Part shown: positions 1-5,733 of the stretch, in pieces | Position numbering within the stretch: position 1 is the first letter of the stretch | Layout: each line of letters opens with the position of its first letter | DNA from: Syntrophomonadaceae bacterium | GTDB lineage: Bacteria; Bacillota; Syntrophomonadia; Syntrophomonadales; Syntrophomonadaceae | Assembly (NCBI GenBank): GCA_028698695.1 | Contig: JAQVWB010000039.1 | Location: 1 to 11,313, forward strand | DNA length: 11,313 nt | Reading direction: 5' to 3' | Position numbers and translations under genes: made by a program | The notes under the pieces: model-generated | Told to the model about the DNA's origin: nothing | The model's input: the letters and a program-made list of their open reading frames with translations, nothing else | The model's database searches: none

Positions 1-1
1 G

Positions 2-130
2 CTGATAGTGTCTGACCCCATAACTACTGTTGCTGTAGGAGCACAATATACGTATAACATTAGCGCCAGCGACGAGGATGGAGATGCGTTGGTATATGAA
101 TTAACCAGCACCATTGGCGGCAATCGGTAA
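2..130 (+). pseudogene. Cadherin-like/Ig-like domain fragment, cut by the window edge and out of frame with the Rhs repeats
   Basis: The frame is open from base 2 to a TAA at 128-130. It reads like the start of a dystroglycan-type cadherin-like/He_PIG domain: a VAVGAQYTYNISASDEDGDA segment with the typical VGxxYxYxxxAxDxDGDxLxY pattern. Such domains are common in secreted surface proteins that also carry YD repeats. The YD-repeat frame (next feature) is a different frame and is open only from base 105, so the two are joined by a frame-breaking junction at about 105-127. I infer that this was the upstream part of the same or a recombined surface protein. The left part lies outside the window, so the original length is unknown. 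Confidence 0.5.
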
Positions 131-1274
131 TACCACCCAATATCAATATGACGCAGCCGGTCGCAATACTGCAGTAACTGATGCTCTGGGACATACGACC
201 AGCTATGAATATGATGCTGCCGGAAATCGAATCAAAATGACTGACGCGCGGGGAGTTAGTGTTGTAACCGAGTATAATGCCAATGGACAGCCTGTAAAAG
301 AAACCTTTGCAGATGGTATGTTCAAAACAACAGCTTATGACAGTGCCGGACGCCAGACAGCCACAACTGATCAAGCCGGCAAAACGACCCAGTACGAGTA
401 CGATTCTTTATCAAACCTTACCAAAGTAACCGACGCATTGGGGCATGTAACATCCTTCGGTTATGATGAAACGGGGAATAGGATAAGTCAAACCGATGCT
501 AATGGCAAGACTACCAGTTTTGCATATGATCAATTGGGACGTCGGATTCAGCGTACCCTTCCGCTGGGTATGACTGCAACGGCTGCATATGATGCAGCCG
601 GACGTATGGTTTCTCAGACCGACTTTAACGGGAATGCTATTTCCTATACCTATGACACTAGTGGCCGGCTAAGCCAAAAGAACTATCCGGATGGGCAGGT
701 TGTATCCTATACCTACTATCCTAGCGGCAAGATCAAAAGTGTTGCAGATATCCGCGGCACTATCAGCTATGAATACGATCAGCGTGATCGTCTGACCAAA
801 CAGGTAAATCCTGACGGCAGCAGTATATCATATACCTATGATGCTGCCGGAAACCGTACATCCGCAATTGTTCCTTCGGGTAATACAAGTTACAGCTATG
901 ATGCTTTGAACCGCTTGACTTCAGTAACTGATCCAGACTCAGGCATAACCACTTATAGTTACGATAATGTAGGAAACCGTACCGGTATCAACAATCCTAA
1001 CGGCAGCAGTGCTGAATACAGCTATAATCAGCTCAACCGCCTAACGGCCCTGACCAACCGCAAGTCGGACGGTCAAGTAATATCTTCTTACAACTATACT
1101 CTGGGTCCCACCGGCAACCGGACCAGGGTGGCAGATCACAGCGGCAGAACAGTGGACTATACCTATGATGATGTTTACCGGTTGGTTCAGGAAACCATAA
1201 CAGACGCTGTGAACGGTAATCACAGCATAGAATATAATTACGATGCTGCCTTACCAAGAAGGATAACGGCGTAA
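114..1274 (+). CDS. Rhs/YD-repeat protein, repeat region (broken gene, 5' part)
   Basis: This frame codes for about 17-18 tandem YD repeats with the xYxYDxxGR/N signature (for example YQYDAAGR, YEYDAAGN, YTYDAAGN, YSYDALNR). These repeats build the beta-cage shell of Rhs and teneurin-like toxins that encloses a C-terminal effector. The only start in frame is a TTG at 114 with no convincing ribosome binding site, and there is a stop at 102, so this is probably not a real gene start but the continuation of a broken gene. The frame ends at 1274. The repeats carry on without a gap in another frame: bases 1259-1354 read KDNGVTTAYTYDANDRLL and on into the core domain. In the last repeat the expected YDAAGN is cut after YDAA, which fits loss of about 7 bases near 1251. 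The product is likely an inactive remnant unless the break is a sequence error. Confidence 0.75.
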   Translation: MAAIGNTTQYQYDAAGRNTAVTDALGHTTSYEYDAAGNRIKMTDARGVSVVTEYNANGQPVKETFADGMFKTTAYDSAGRQTATTDQAGKTTQYEYDSLSNLTKVTDALGHVTSFGYDETGNRISQTDANGKTTSFAYDQLGRRIQRTLPLGMTATAAYDAAGRMVSQTDFNGNAISYTYDTSGRLSQKNYPDGQVVSYTYYPSGKIKSVADIRGTISYEYDQRDRLTKQVNPDGSSISYTYDAAGNRTSAIVPSGNTSYSYDALNRLTSVTDPDSGITTYSYDNVGNRTGINNPNGSSAEYSYNQLNRLTALTNRKSDGQVISSYNYTLGPTGNRTRVADHSGRTVDYTYDDVYRLVQETITDAVNGNHSIEYNYDAALPRRITA

Positions 1275-1354
1275 CTACTGCCTATACCTACGATGCGAAT
1301 GACCGCCTGCTTTCTGAAGGAGACAACATCTACACCTATGATGCCTTTGGCAAC

Positions 1355-2167
1355 ATGATCGCCCAGACCGGAACCACTCCCAACGACTACCTGTTTACCG
1401 GCGAACAATACGACCCCAACATCGGATTCTATTACCTGCGCGCCCGTTACATGAACCCGAATACCGGGCGGTTTCTGACCATGGACACATATGAAGGTTC
1501 GCCTTTTGATCCAATGAGTCTACACAAATACTTGTATGCCAATGCCAGCCCGTTGATGTACACTGACGCATCAGGCGCATTTTCATTAGCAGAGATGACA
1601 GCTACTTTCTCCATATATGAAATGCTCCAATCAAGCGCTTACGGAATGGTAACGTGTGTACTATTTAAATCTGTTCAGTTATGTATTAACTCAACCATTT
1701 ACGGAAAGGATTATACTCTTCAGGAAGTCGCCAAAGAAATTCTGATTGCTGCCGGTGTTGGGGCACTAGGTGGGGCTGCTGGATATATTGTGAAGTTTTG
1801 GTTAGCAAGTATAATGAAATTAAACTCAGATTTGTTTATAAGTATGTCAAGACAAGGGGCCGTTGGATTCTTTAGTCAACTAAGCAAAGAGTTTTGTGAT
1901 TGGGCAATTTTTAAAAAGGATATAACCTGGACAGATGCAATTGGTAGGTCGATAACGGCAGGCTTTGCTGGTTTCTGTTTAGGAGGGGTAATAGCTAGAA
2001 TTGACAATTTGGTTCCGGGAAGTATTTGTTGTCCAATAACTTTTTCAGGTCTTAAATTATGGGCATCGCGCCTTAGCGGGAGGCTTATTGAAAAAATGAT
2101 TAGAGAATCAGTTAGAAATTACATCTGGCTCTTTAATGCCGACCCATTTCCAGAACCGACTAACTAG
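1355..2167 (+). CDS. Rhs repeat-associated core domain with variable C-terminal tip (broken gene, 3' part)
   Basis: The true reading frame starts upstream, at about 1253, with two more YD repeats (AYTYDANDR, IYTYDAFGN). The ATG at 1355 is simply the first in frame. Residues 10-75 are the Rhs-associated core, with FTGEQYDPNIGFYYLRARYM, NPNTGRFLTMD and YANASPLMYTD. The usual DPxG boundary motif appears as DASG (residues 71-74). From about residue 75 to 270 the sequence changes character: it is hydrophobic, glycine-rich (130-150 and 200-214), and appears more AT-rich. This is the place where Rhs proteins carry exchangeable toxin tips, with a hydrophobic pretoxin section before the effector. I do not recognise the last 50-60 residues as any toxin family. 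No plus-strand immunity-sized gene follows. Likely an orphan tip of a decayed polymorphic toxin. Confidence 0.7.
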   Translation: MIAQTGTTPNDYLFTGEQYDPNIGFYYLRARYMNPNTGRFLTMDTYEGSPFDPMSLHKYLYANASPLMYTDASGAFSLAEMTATFSIYEMLQSSAYGMVTCVLFKSVQLCINSTIYGKDYTLQEVAKEILIAAGVGALGGAAGYIVKFWLASIMKLNSDLFISMSRQGAVGFFSQLSKEFCDWAIFKKDITWTDAIGRSITAGFAGFCLGGVIARIDNLVPGSICCPITFSGLKLWASRLSGRLIEKMIRESVRNYIWLFNADPFPEPTN

Positions 2168-2220
2168 TTATTTACCTGTATGCTTGTAAACGGATATCTG
2201 GAATAAGCGTGGTATAGGAA

Positions 2221-2259
2221 AACCTGGGACAATGCGCGATAAGTATTTTGTCCCAGGTT
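2221..2259. terminator. Perfect 12-bp inverted repeat, possible bidirectional terminator
   Basis: AACCTGGGACAA (2221-2232) and its exact complement TTGTCCCAGGTT (2248-2259) enclose a 15-base loop. It lies between two convergent genes, the Rhs remnant (ending at 2167) and the minus-strand membrane protein (ending at 2368). On the minus strand the stem is followed only by TTTTCC and on the plus strand by A residues, so it is at best a weak intrinsic terminator. The rest of 2168-2367 shows no gene I can support. Confidence 0.45.
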
Positions 2260-2367
2260 AAAAATAGCTGAGTTCTTCATAGGTAATAATTGTCAAGATA
2301 TATCCACAAAATTGGTGAAAACGGTATATTTCACATAATGTCAGAGGAATAAAAACAGACTGGGTTT

Positions 2368-3009
2368 TTATAAGCCTCCTCTCTCCATATGCGATTGACG
2401 TTTAAGCCTTACTACTGGTGAATTGCCACATGTTTCTTTAAGCCACGCGATTTCGCGGGTTACATCAGCTTCATACTGACTTTTAAAATTGGTTGGAATT
2501 ACCTGGCGAGAGGATACATTCTTGGCCAGTTGGCGTAGGCTTTCGAGCATCTCAGCAGCTGTTATGTCTTTTTCGTATCTAATAATCTTCCAAGGGGGGT
2601 CCTTTCGATTCTCATCCTCGGGGAACCTTAGGATATTACTAGCAATTACTCTCGTCCCATCTTCATAATTAAGAATCAGTTCCATCCAGAAATAATCTGG
2701 GGCATTCTCGCCTGCCATCTTAAAGTAAACTACTGCAGTAATAGCTTCATCATCCTTAAATAGATTGGCAAGTAAGAAGGAGTACTCTTTGGTACCGTAA
2801 TGGCGTCCTAGTTTAAATCCAAGATTCTCCAGCTCACTTATCATCTCTCTATATGTGTACCAGTATGATTTCATTTCTAATTCAACCAATGTAAGCCTGG
2901 TAGGTAGCGGCTTGATTATTAAGATTAAAGTATATATTCCGAAAAAAGCAGTTAAACATAGTATGGTGATGATTACTATACCGAGCAGTGAGACGGGATA
3001 ATCAAGCAT
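2368..3009 (-). CDS. Single-pass membrane protein of unknown function
   Basis: I prefer the ATG at 3009 (213 residues) over the upstream ATG at 3030, because GGAGGG (3016-3021) sits 6 bases before it. Residues 6-32 (PVSLLGIVIITILCLTAFFG and on) form one strong N-terminal membrane helix. The remaining 180 residues are soluble and mixed charged, with no signal cleavage site visible, so the protein is probably anchored in the membrane. No catalytic motif or known domain is recognisable. It ends in a polar tail rich in R and K. It faces the Rhs remnant on the opposite strand, so it is not placed like a usual immunity gene, though a role in protection cannot be excluded. It has its own candidate promoter and stands alone. 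Confidence 0.6.
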   Translation of the reverse strand: MLDYPVSLLGIVIITILCLTAFFGIYTLILIIKPLPTRLTLVELEMKSYWYTYREMISELENLGFKLGRHYGTKEYSFLLANLFKDDEAITAVVYFKMAGENAPDYFWMELILNYEDGTRVIASNILRFPEDENRKDPPWKIIRYEKDITAAEMLESLRQLAKNVSSRQVIPTNFKSQYEADVTREIAWLKETCGNSPVVRLKRQSHMERGGL

Positions 3010-3040
3010 TTCTGTCCCTCCATAAAGCAAATGGAAAAAT

Positions 3041-3070
3041 ATAGTACAATATTATCGTATAACAGTTCAA
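3041..3070 (-). promoter_or_regulatory. Candidate vegetative promoter for the membrane protein gene
   Basis: On the minus strand TTGAAC (3065-3070) and TACTAT (3041-3046) are separated by 18 bases. Each box matches 4 of 6 consensus positions. It lies about 30 bases upstream of the ribosome binding site of the gene that starts at 3009. The surrounding region is AT-rich, so a chance match is possible. Confidence 0.35.
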
Positions 3071-3127
3071 AATACTAGTATATCACTGGTTAATATTGTA
3101 ACGCTATCATTATTAGCCAAGGATGGA

Positions 3128-3304
3128 CTAGTGCAGCGGTGCCACGGATGGCAAAGAGCTGCCCCACAGATCCAGATGTATCAATATCTTCTTGACGATA
3201 GCCAGATCTTCGATAATGGATATAATTCGCATGTGACCACTGCATTTAGAGCAGAGTAATGGATCCGTATGATAAATCTTTTGAATCAGGCGAGCCCAGT
3301 TTCT
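3128..3304 (-). pseudogene. C-terminal remnant of an IS91-family (Y2) transposase
   Basis: Read on the minus strand, this stretch gives RNWARLIQKIYHTDPLLCSK followed by CSGHMRIISIIEDLAIVKKI and LIHLDLW, ending at a TAG (3128-3130). This matches the familiar tail of IS91/IS801-like rolling-circle transposases, with a WARLIxKIYxxDPLxCPKCGG pattern and a CxxC zinc-binding pair. Only about 58 residues remain. The catalytic HUH and double-tyrosine part is absent, and the upstream side is replaced by a thioesterase fragment on the other strand. The join lies at about 3296-3304. It is a dead fragment, marking an earlier transposition or recombination event. Confidence 0.75.
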
Positions 3305-3694
3305 TGCACGGCAAAATTCTGGGCGTTGTGCCTAAACCCTTTATCCCCCAACTACAATGAATTTTATGAGAAACGGTGGTTTGCTTCATTACCCCCCCTT
3401 TTATATCCCTTCAAGCTGTTTAAAAAACTTCTATTGGAAAAAGGGCGCATCAAGGTAGAAAATACCAACGGAGCGATCCTTATGATATCCGGTGCGGATG
3501 ACCAGATGTGGCCCAGCAAGCTCTTGTCCGAGCAGGCGGTGGAACGGCTGAAAAGCAGGAATTTTAAATATCCCTACAAACATCTTTCCTATCCGAACTG
3601 CGGACATGTCATCTGGGTTCCATATGGTCCACTGCCTCCCACGCGCACTGTGCATCCGGTGGATCATAATAGTTATATAGACTCTCGGCATTAA
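3296..3694 (+). pseudogene. BAAT-type acyl-CoA thioester hydrolase, C-terminal fragment with frameshift
   Basis: The frame ending at 3694 contains RIKVENTNGAILMISGADDQ, MWPSKLLSEQAVERLK, YPYKHLSYPNCGHVIWVPYG and TRTVHPVD. This is characteristic of the C-terminal alpha/beta-hydrolase domain of bile-acid-CoA:amino acid N-acyltransferase/acyl-CoA thioester hydrolases. The acid (D of GADDQMWPS) and histidine (NCGHVIW) of the catalytic triad are present. The nucleophile half is missing. Bases 3301-3345 code for the preceding segment (FLHGKILGVVPKPFIP) in another frame, so there is also a frameshift at the C run near 3345-3350. The last residues and stop come from the insertion sequence end beginning at 3677. 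The fragment is therefore cut on both sides and cannot be functional. The ATG at 3269 lies inside the IS91 remnant and is not a real start. Confidence 0.7.
3677..3692 (+). repeat. Left terminal inverted repeat of the insertion sequence
   Basis: ATAGACTCTCGGCATT matches the complement of 4723-4738 over all 16 bases. The stop codon that closes the BAAT fragment lies at its inner edge. Confidence 0.8.
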
Positions 3695-3793
3695 CCGAGG
3701 GAAAAAGGAAACTGCAGGGACAAAAGGGGCATTTTACCATGGAAAAACACAAAGGGAAACGCAGCAGACAAATAAAAACTTAAAAAAGAGCAT

Positions 3794-3814
3794 GCAAAAA
3801 CAAGGGTCGACCCT
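3794..3814 (-). terminator. Possible terminator after the transposase gene
   Basis: On the minus strand the palindrome AGGGTCGACCCT (3803-3814) is followed by TGTTTTTGC. It lies about 60 bases downstream of the transposase stop codon, inside the element. The stem is short (4 bp around a 4-base loop, or a fully palindromic 12-mer), so the call is tentative. Confidence 0.35.
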
Positions 3815-3871
3815 AGCAATTTTTTCAGACCCCGTACGTAAGACAGAAGAGTTCTTTGATAACCAAAGGCT

Positions 3872-4477
3872 TTAAGCTGTAAGAAGAGTTGATTGAAGGT
3901 TAAGATCACTCTCCTTAAACCAGGCATCCATGTGCTGGCACATCATAATGCCATAAATGCGGATTGTCCCCATTTTAGTACTGCGGTGTCTGGCAGCTTC
4001 CAGCATATAGTCAACCTTTTCTCGCTTGTTTGAACGTTCGACGGTGGTCCTACGTTTGTAGGCGTTCTTCCACTCATTGCTGTTGCGAGCAATGGGTGGG
4101 AACAAGCGGAGATTCTCCTTGGTATAGGTATAAATGCATCTGCCGTAGGATGAAGTGGAACAAGGAGAATCGCAGGTAACGACACCTTTATTAACCAAAG
4201 GACAACGGTATTTACGACGACCACGGGTGTGATCATAACCATTATCCTTCATTTCCAGGCCCTTGTTGCAAATGGGAACACCCGATTCTGACAGAGAAAA
4301 ATCATCTTTGTATTTTGTCTGCCCCAATCTTCGCTTGTTTAGATCTGTTATCCAAAACTTCTCGATTAGGTTCCAGTCCGGGGGTTGTACACGAAGAATT
4401 CCCCCTGTGTAATGTGTTTTTAACTGCTCAGCAACAAAAGACTGATAATCACGGTGTGAACGAAGAACAGGAAACAT
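3872..4477 (-). CDS. Transposase, internally deleted (DDE type, IS1182-like)
   Basis: Start ATG at 4477 is preceded by GGAGGG. Residues 1-44 (MFPVLRSHRDYQSFVAEQLK and the following KFWITDLN) look like the N-terminus of a family of clostridial transposases. Residues 48-201 look like the C-terminal third: a cysteine-rich part (CPLVNKGVVTCDSPC), then KRRTTVERSNKREKVDYMLE and ARHRSTKM with IYGIMMCQHMDAW, which holds the last catalytic glutamate region. By memory of the family, full-length proteins are roughly twice this size or more, and the middle with the catalytic aspartates is absent. The likely join is at D45-L46-N47 (4337-4345), where both halves would contain the same DLN residues. That suggests an in-frame deletion between short direct repeats. 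Not expected to be active on its own. Confidence 0.7.
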   Translation of the reverse strand: MFPVLRSHRDYQSFVAEQLKTHYTGGILRVQPPDWNLIEKFWITDLNKRRLGQTKYKDDFSLSESGVPICNKGLEMKDNGYDHTRGRRKYRCPLVNKGVVTCDSPCSTSSYGRCIYTYTKENLRLFPPIARNSNEWKNAYKRRTTVERSNKREKVDYMLEAARHRSTKMGTIRIYGIMMCQHMDAWFKESDLNLQSTLLTA

Positions 4478-4527
4478 AAAAAACCCTCCAATCGTAGAGA
4501 TGAGACTAAAGAAAGCCCCTCGTCGCG

Positions 4528-4554
4528 ATTATTAGGTTGTTTTCAAAAAGTCAA
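4528..4554 (-). promoter_or_regulatory. Candidate promoter of the transposase gene
   Basis: On the minus strand TTGACT (4549-4554) is followed after 14 bases by TAATAAT (4528-4534). The spacing is short for a vegetative promoter. It lies about 50 bases before the transposase start, inside the element. The rest of 4555-4722 holds no gene. A hairpin around 4685-4715 (AGCTC ... GAGCT) near the right end could form in incoming transcripts. Confidence 0.3.
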
Positions 4555-4722
4555 GGGTTTATGCAAAAAAACATAGATAGTTATCGACAAATCCTTTTCA
4601 CGATTACATCAGTTAACACAATTTGTATTTATGGAATTATGTGTAAACTGTTTGGTGTGTGTATTGTGGAGGAAAAAGGAAAAGCAGCTCGGGGGTAAAC
4701 CCATGAGCTACCTGCATCGGCA

Positions 4723-4738
4723 AATGCCGAGAGTCTAT
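4723..4738 (-). repeat. Right terminal inverted repeat of the insertion sequence
   Basis: Complement of the left end at 3677-3692 with 16 of 16 matches. It abuts the T tract of the operon terminator at 4744-4777. Confidence 0.8.
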
Positions 4739-4743
4739 TATTA

Positions 4744-4777
4744 AAAAAGGAGGTTCGGCTCTAAGTCTGAAACCCTA
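4744..4777 (-). terminator. Terminator-like hairpin closing the oxidoreductase/CoA-transferase operon
   Basis: Shortly after the stop of the 268-residue protein, the minus strand reads AGGGTTTCAGACTTAGAGCC, then GAACCTCC and TTTTTT. The arms pair imperfectly (GGTTTC with GAACC). The sequence is clearly related to the much better hairpin at 10527-10558: they share AGTCTGAAACCC and a GCTCT loop. The insertion sequence begins within 6 bases of the T tract. Confidence 0.55.
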
Positions 4778-4784
4778 TTGCTTC

Positions 4785-5591
4785 TCACTTTTCAGGTTTA
4801 AAATCACAGGGGGAATCCATAATACAATTTTTACAGGATTGCTTCGACACCGACAGGGGCTTTTCTTTCAGCAAGCTGCGGGCCATCATAAGCGCAGCTT
4901 GCACCTGTTGTTTCTCGCCTTCTACTGCCAGCATAACGCCACCCTCGGAACCGTCTACTCCGCCAGCGCTTACGACCGTGGCATCCAGTCCGAATAGCGT
5001 TTTCAACGCATTTATTTCCGTGTAAATTTGTCCCAAAGGCAAAATGGCCAAACCACAGCGCAGTCCCAGACTGTTATCAATACGCTTAATACCCATAACC
5101 TTTACTGCTGCCTGGCAGGAGGGAATCATCTTTTCATGGCCTACAGGGATAATGACAGGGGATCCACGTGCGGCCAAAACGCCAAAAGAAGCTCCCACGG
5201 TTCCTCCGCCGGGGTTGGCCATCAGCACCCCGGCATTCCCGCCGGCGTCAAAAGCATTAGCCCCTTTTATAAATACATCCTCATGTCCGAACCCGTTTAG
5301 AAATTCTATCCAGTCCGTTTCTATCCGTTGACCCTCTTCCAGGCATATATGAGATAAACGGTCTTCAGCGGTAACACAGGGCAGCCCTTTACTGATGACA
5401 CCTGCCGCAAACAAACGTTGCTCTTCCGCTTTTATTAGACCCAGCTCATCAGCAATATAAGAATTGGTGGTGCCAACACAGATAATGACTTTGCCTTTGG
5501 TATACGCATGTCTAAATACGGGTTCATTGATTACTCCACGTGCAATGAGACGTTTGGCCGCCGCCGGGGATAAGACAAATGTAGCGATCAT
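4785..5591 (-). CDS. Uncharacterised conserved-looking protein with a C-terminal cysteine motif, last gene of the operon
   Basis: ATG at 5591 is preceded by GGGAGG at 8-base spacing, giving 268 residues. I do not recognise a named family. Visible features are a glycine-rich stretch at residues 117-140 (GGNAGVLMANPGGGTVGASF), a conserved-looking IIPVGHEKMIPSC segment (147-159), a SAGGVDGSEGGVML stretch (208-221), and a C-terminal C253-x2-C256-x5-C262 that could bind a metal or iron-sulfur centre. There is no signal peptide or membrane helix, so it should be cytoplasmic. It lies 142 bases after the CoA-transferase on the same strand and just before the terminator, suggesting a shared transcript and an accessory job in the same pathway. 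The function is unknown, and a ligand-binding role for the glycine-rich part is only a guess. Confidence 0.75.
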   Translation of the reverse strand: MIATFVLSPAAAKRLIARGVINEPVFRHAYTKGKVIICVGTTNSYIADELGLIKAEEQRLFAAGVISKGLPCVTAEDRLSHICLEEGQRIETDWIEFLNGFGHEDVFIKGANAFDAGGNAGVLMANPGGGTVGASFGVLAARGSPVIIPVGHEKMIPSCQAAVKVMGIKRIDNSLGLRCGLAILPLGQIYTEINALKTLFGLDATVVSAGGVDGSEGGVMLAVEGEKQQVQAALMMARSLLKEKPLSVSKQSCKNCIMDSPCDFKPEK

Positions 5592-5733
5592 TCCTGTAAC
5601 CTCCCGGTATTGGAATCAATTATATTGGCAATAGATCCGGTTACCCATGCCGGGGTTGTATATATGCGCTTCCACGGTCATTGGTCCGGAATATTTATCC
5701 TGCCAGCACCCGACTTTGTCTACACAAATTGTG

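Larger units (their letters stand above)
3677..4738 (-). mobile_element. 1062-bp insertion sequence with matching ends and an internally deleted transposase
   Basis: The ends are 16-bp perfect inverted repeats (ATAGACTCTCGGCATT at 3677-3692 and its complement at 4723-4738). A further CCGA is matched after two differing bases. TAT flanks both ends, a possible 3-bp target duplication. Each tip can also fold on itself: CTCGG-CATTAA-CCGAG at the left and CGGCA-AA-TGCCG at the right. The single gene inside (3872-4477) encodes only 201 residues of a DDE-type transposase. The element sits between the BAAT fragment and the terminator of the oxidoreductase operon. It is probably a non-autonomous deletion derivative that could be moved only by a full-length relative elsewhere in the genome. 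Confidence 0.75.

Noticed and set aside
114..1250. Tandem repeats as a possible CRISPR or satellite array
   Set aside because: The repeats are diverged at DNA level and periodic only as YD protein repeats.
2290..2296. TTGACA on the minus strand downstream of the membrane protein
   Set aside because: No matching -10 box at proper spacing and no gene follows in that direction.
3010..3030. Longer start of the membrane protein at 3030
   Set aside because: The extra residues contain the ribosome binding site GGAGGG of the ATG at 3009.
3691..3927. 78-residue minus-strand frame at the left end of the insertion sequence
   Set aside because: It overlaps the transposase 3' end, has no family features, and runs through the palindrome and A-rich end of the element.
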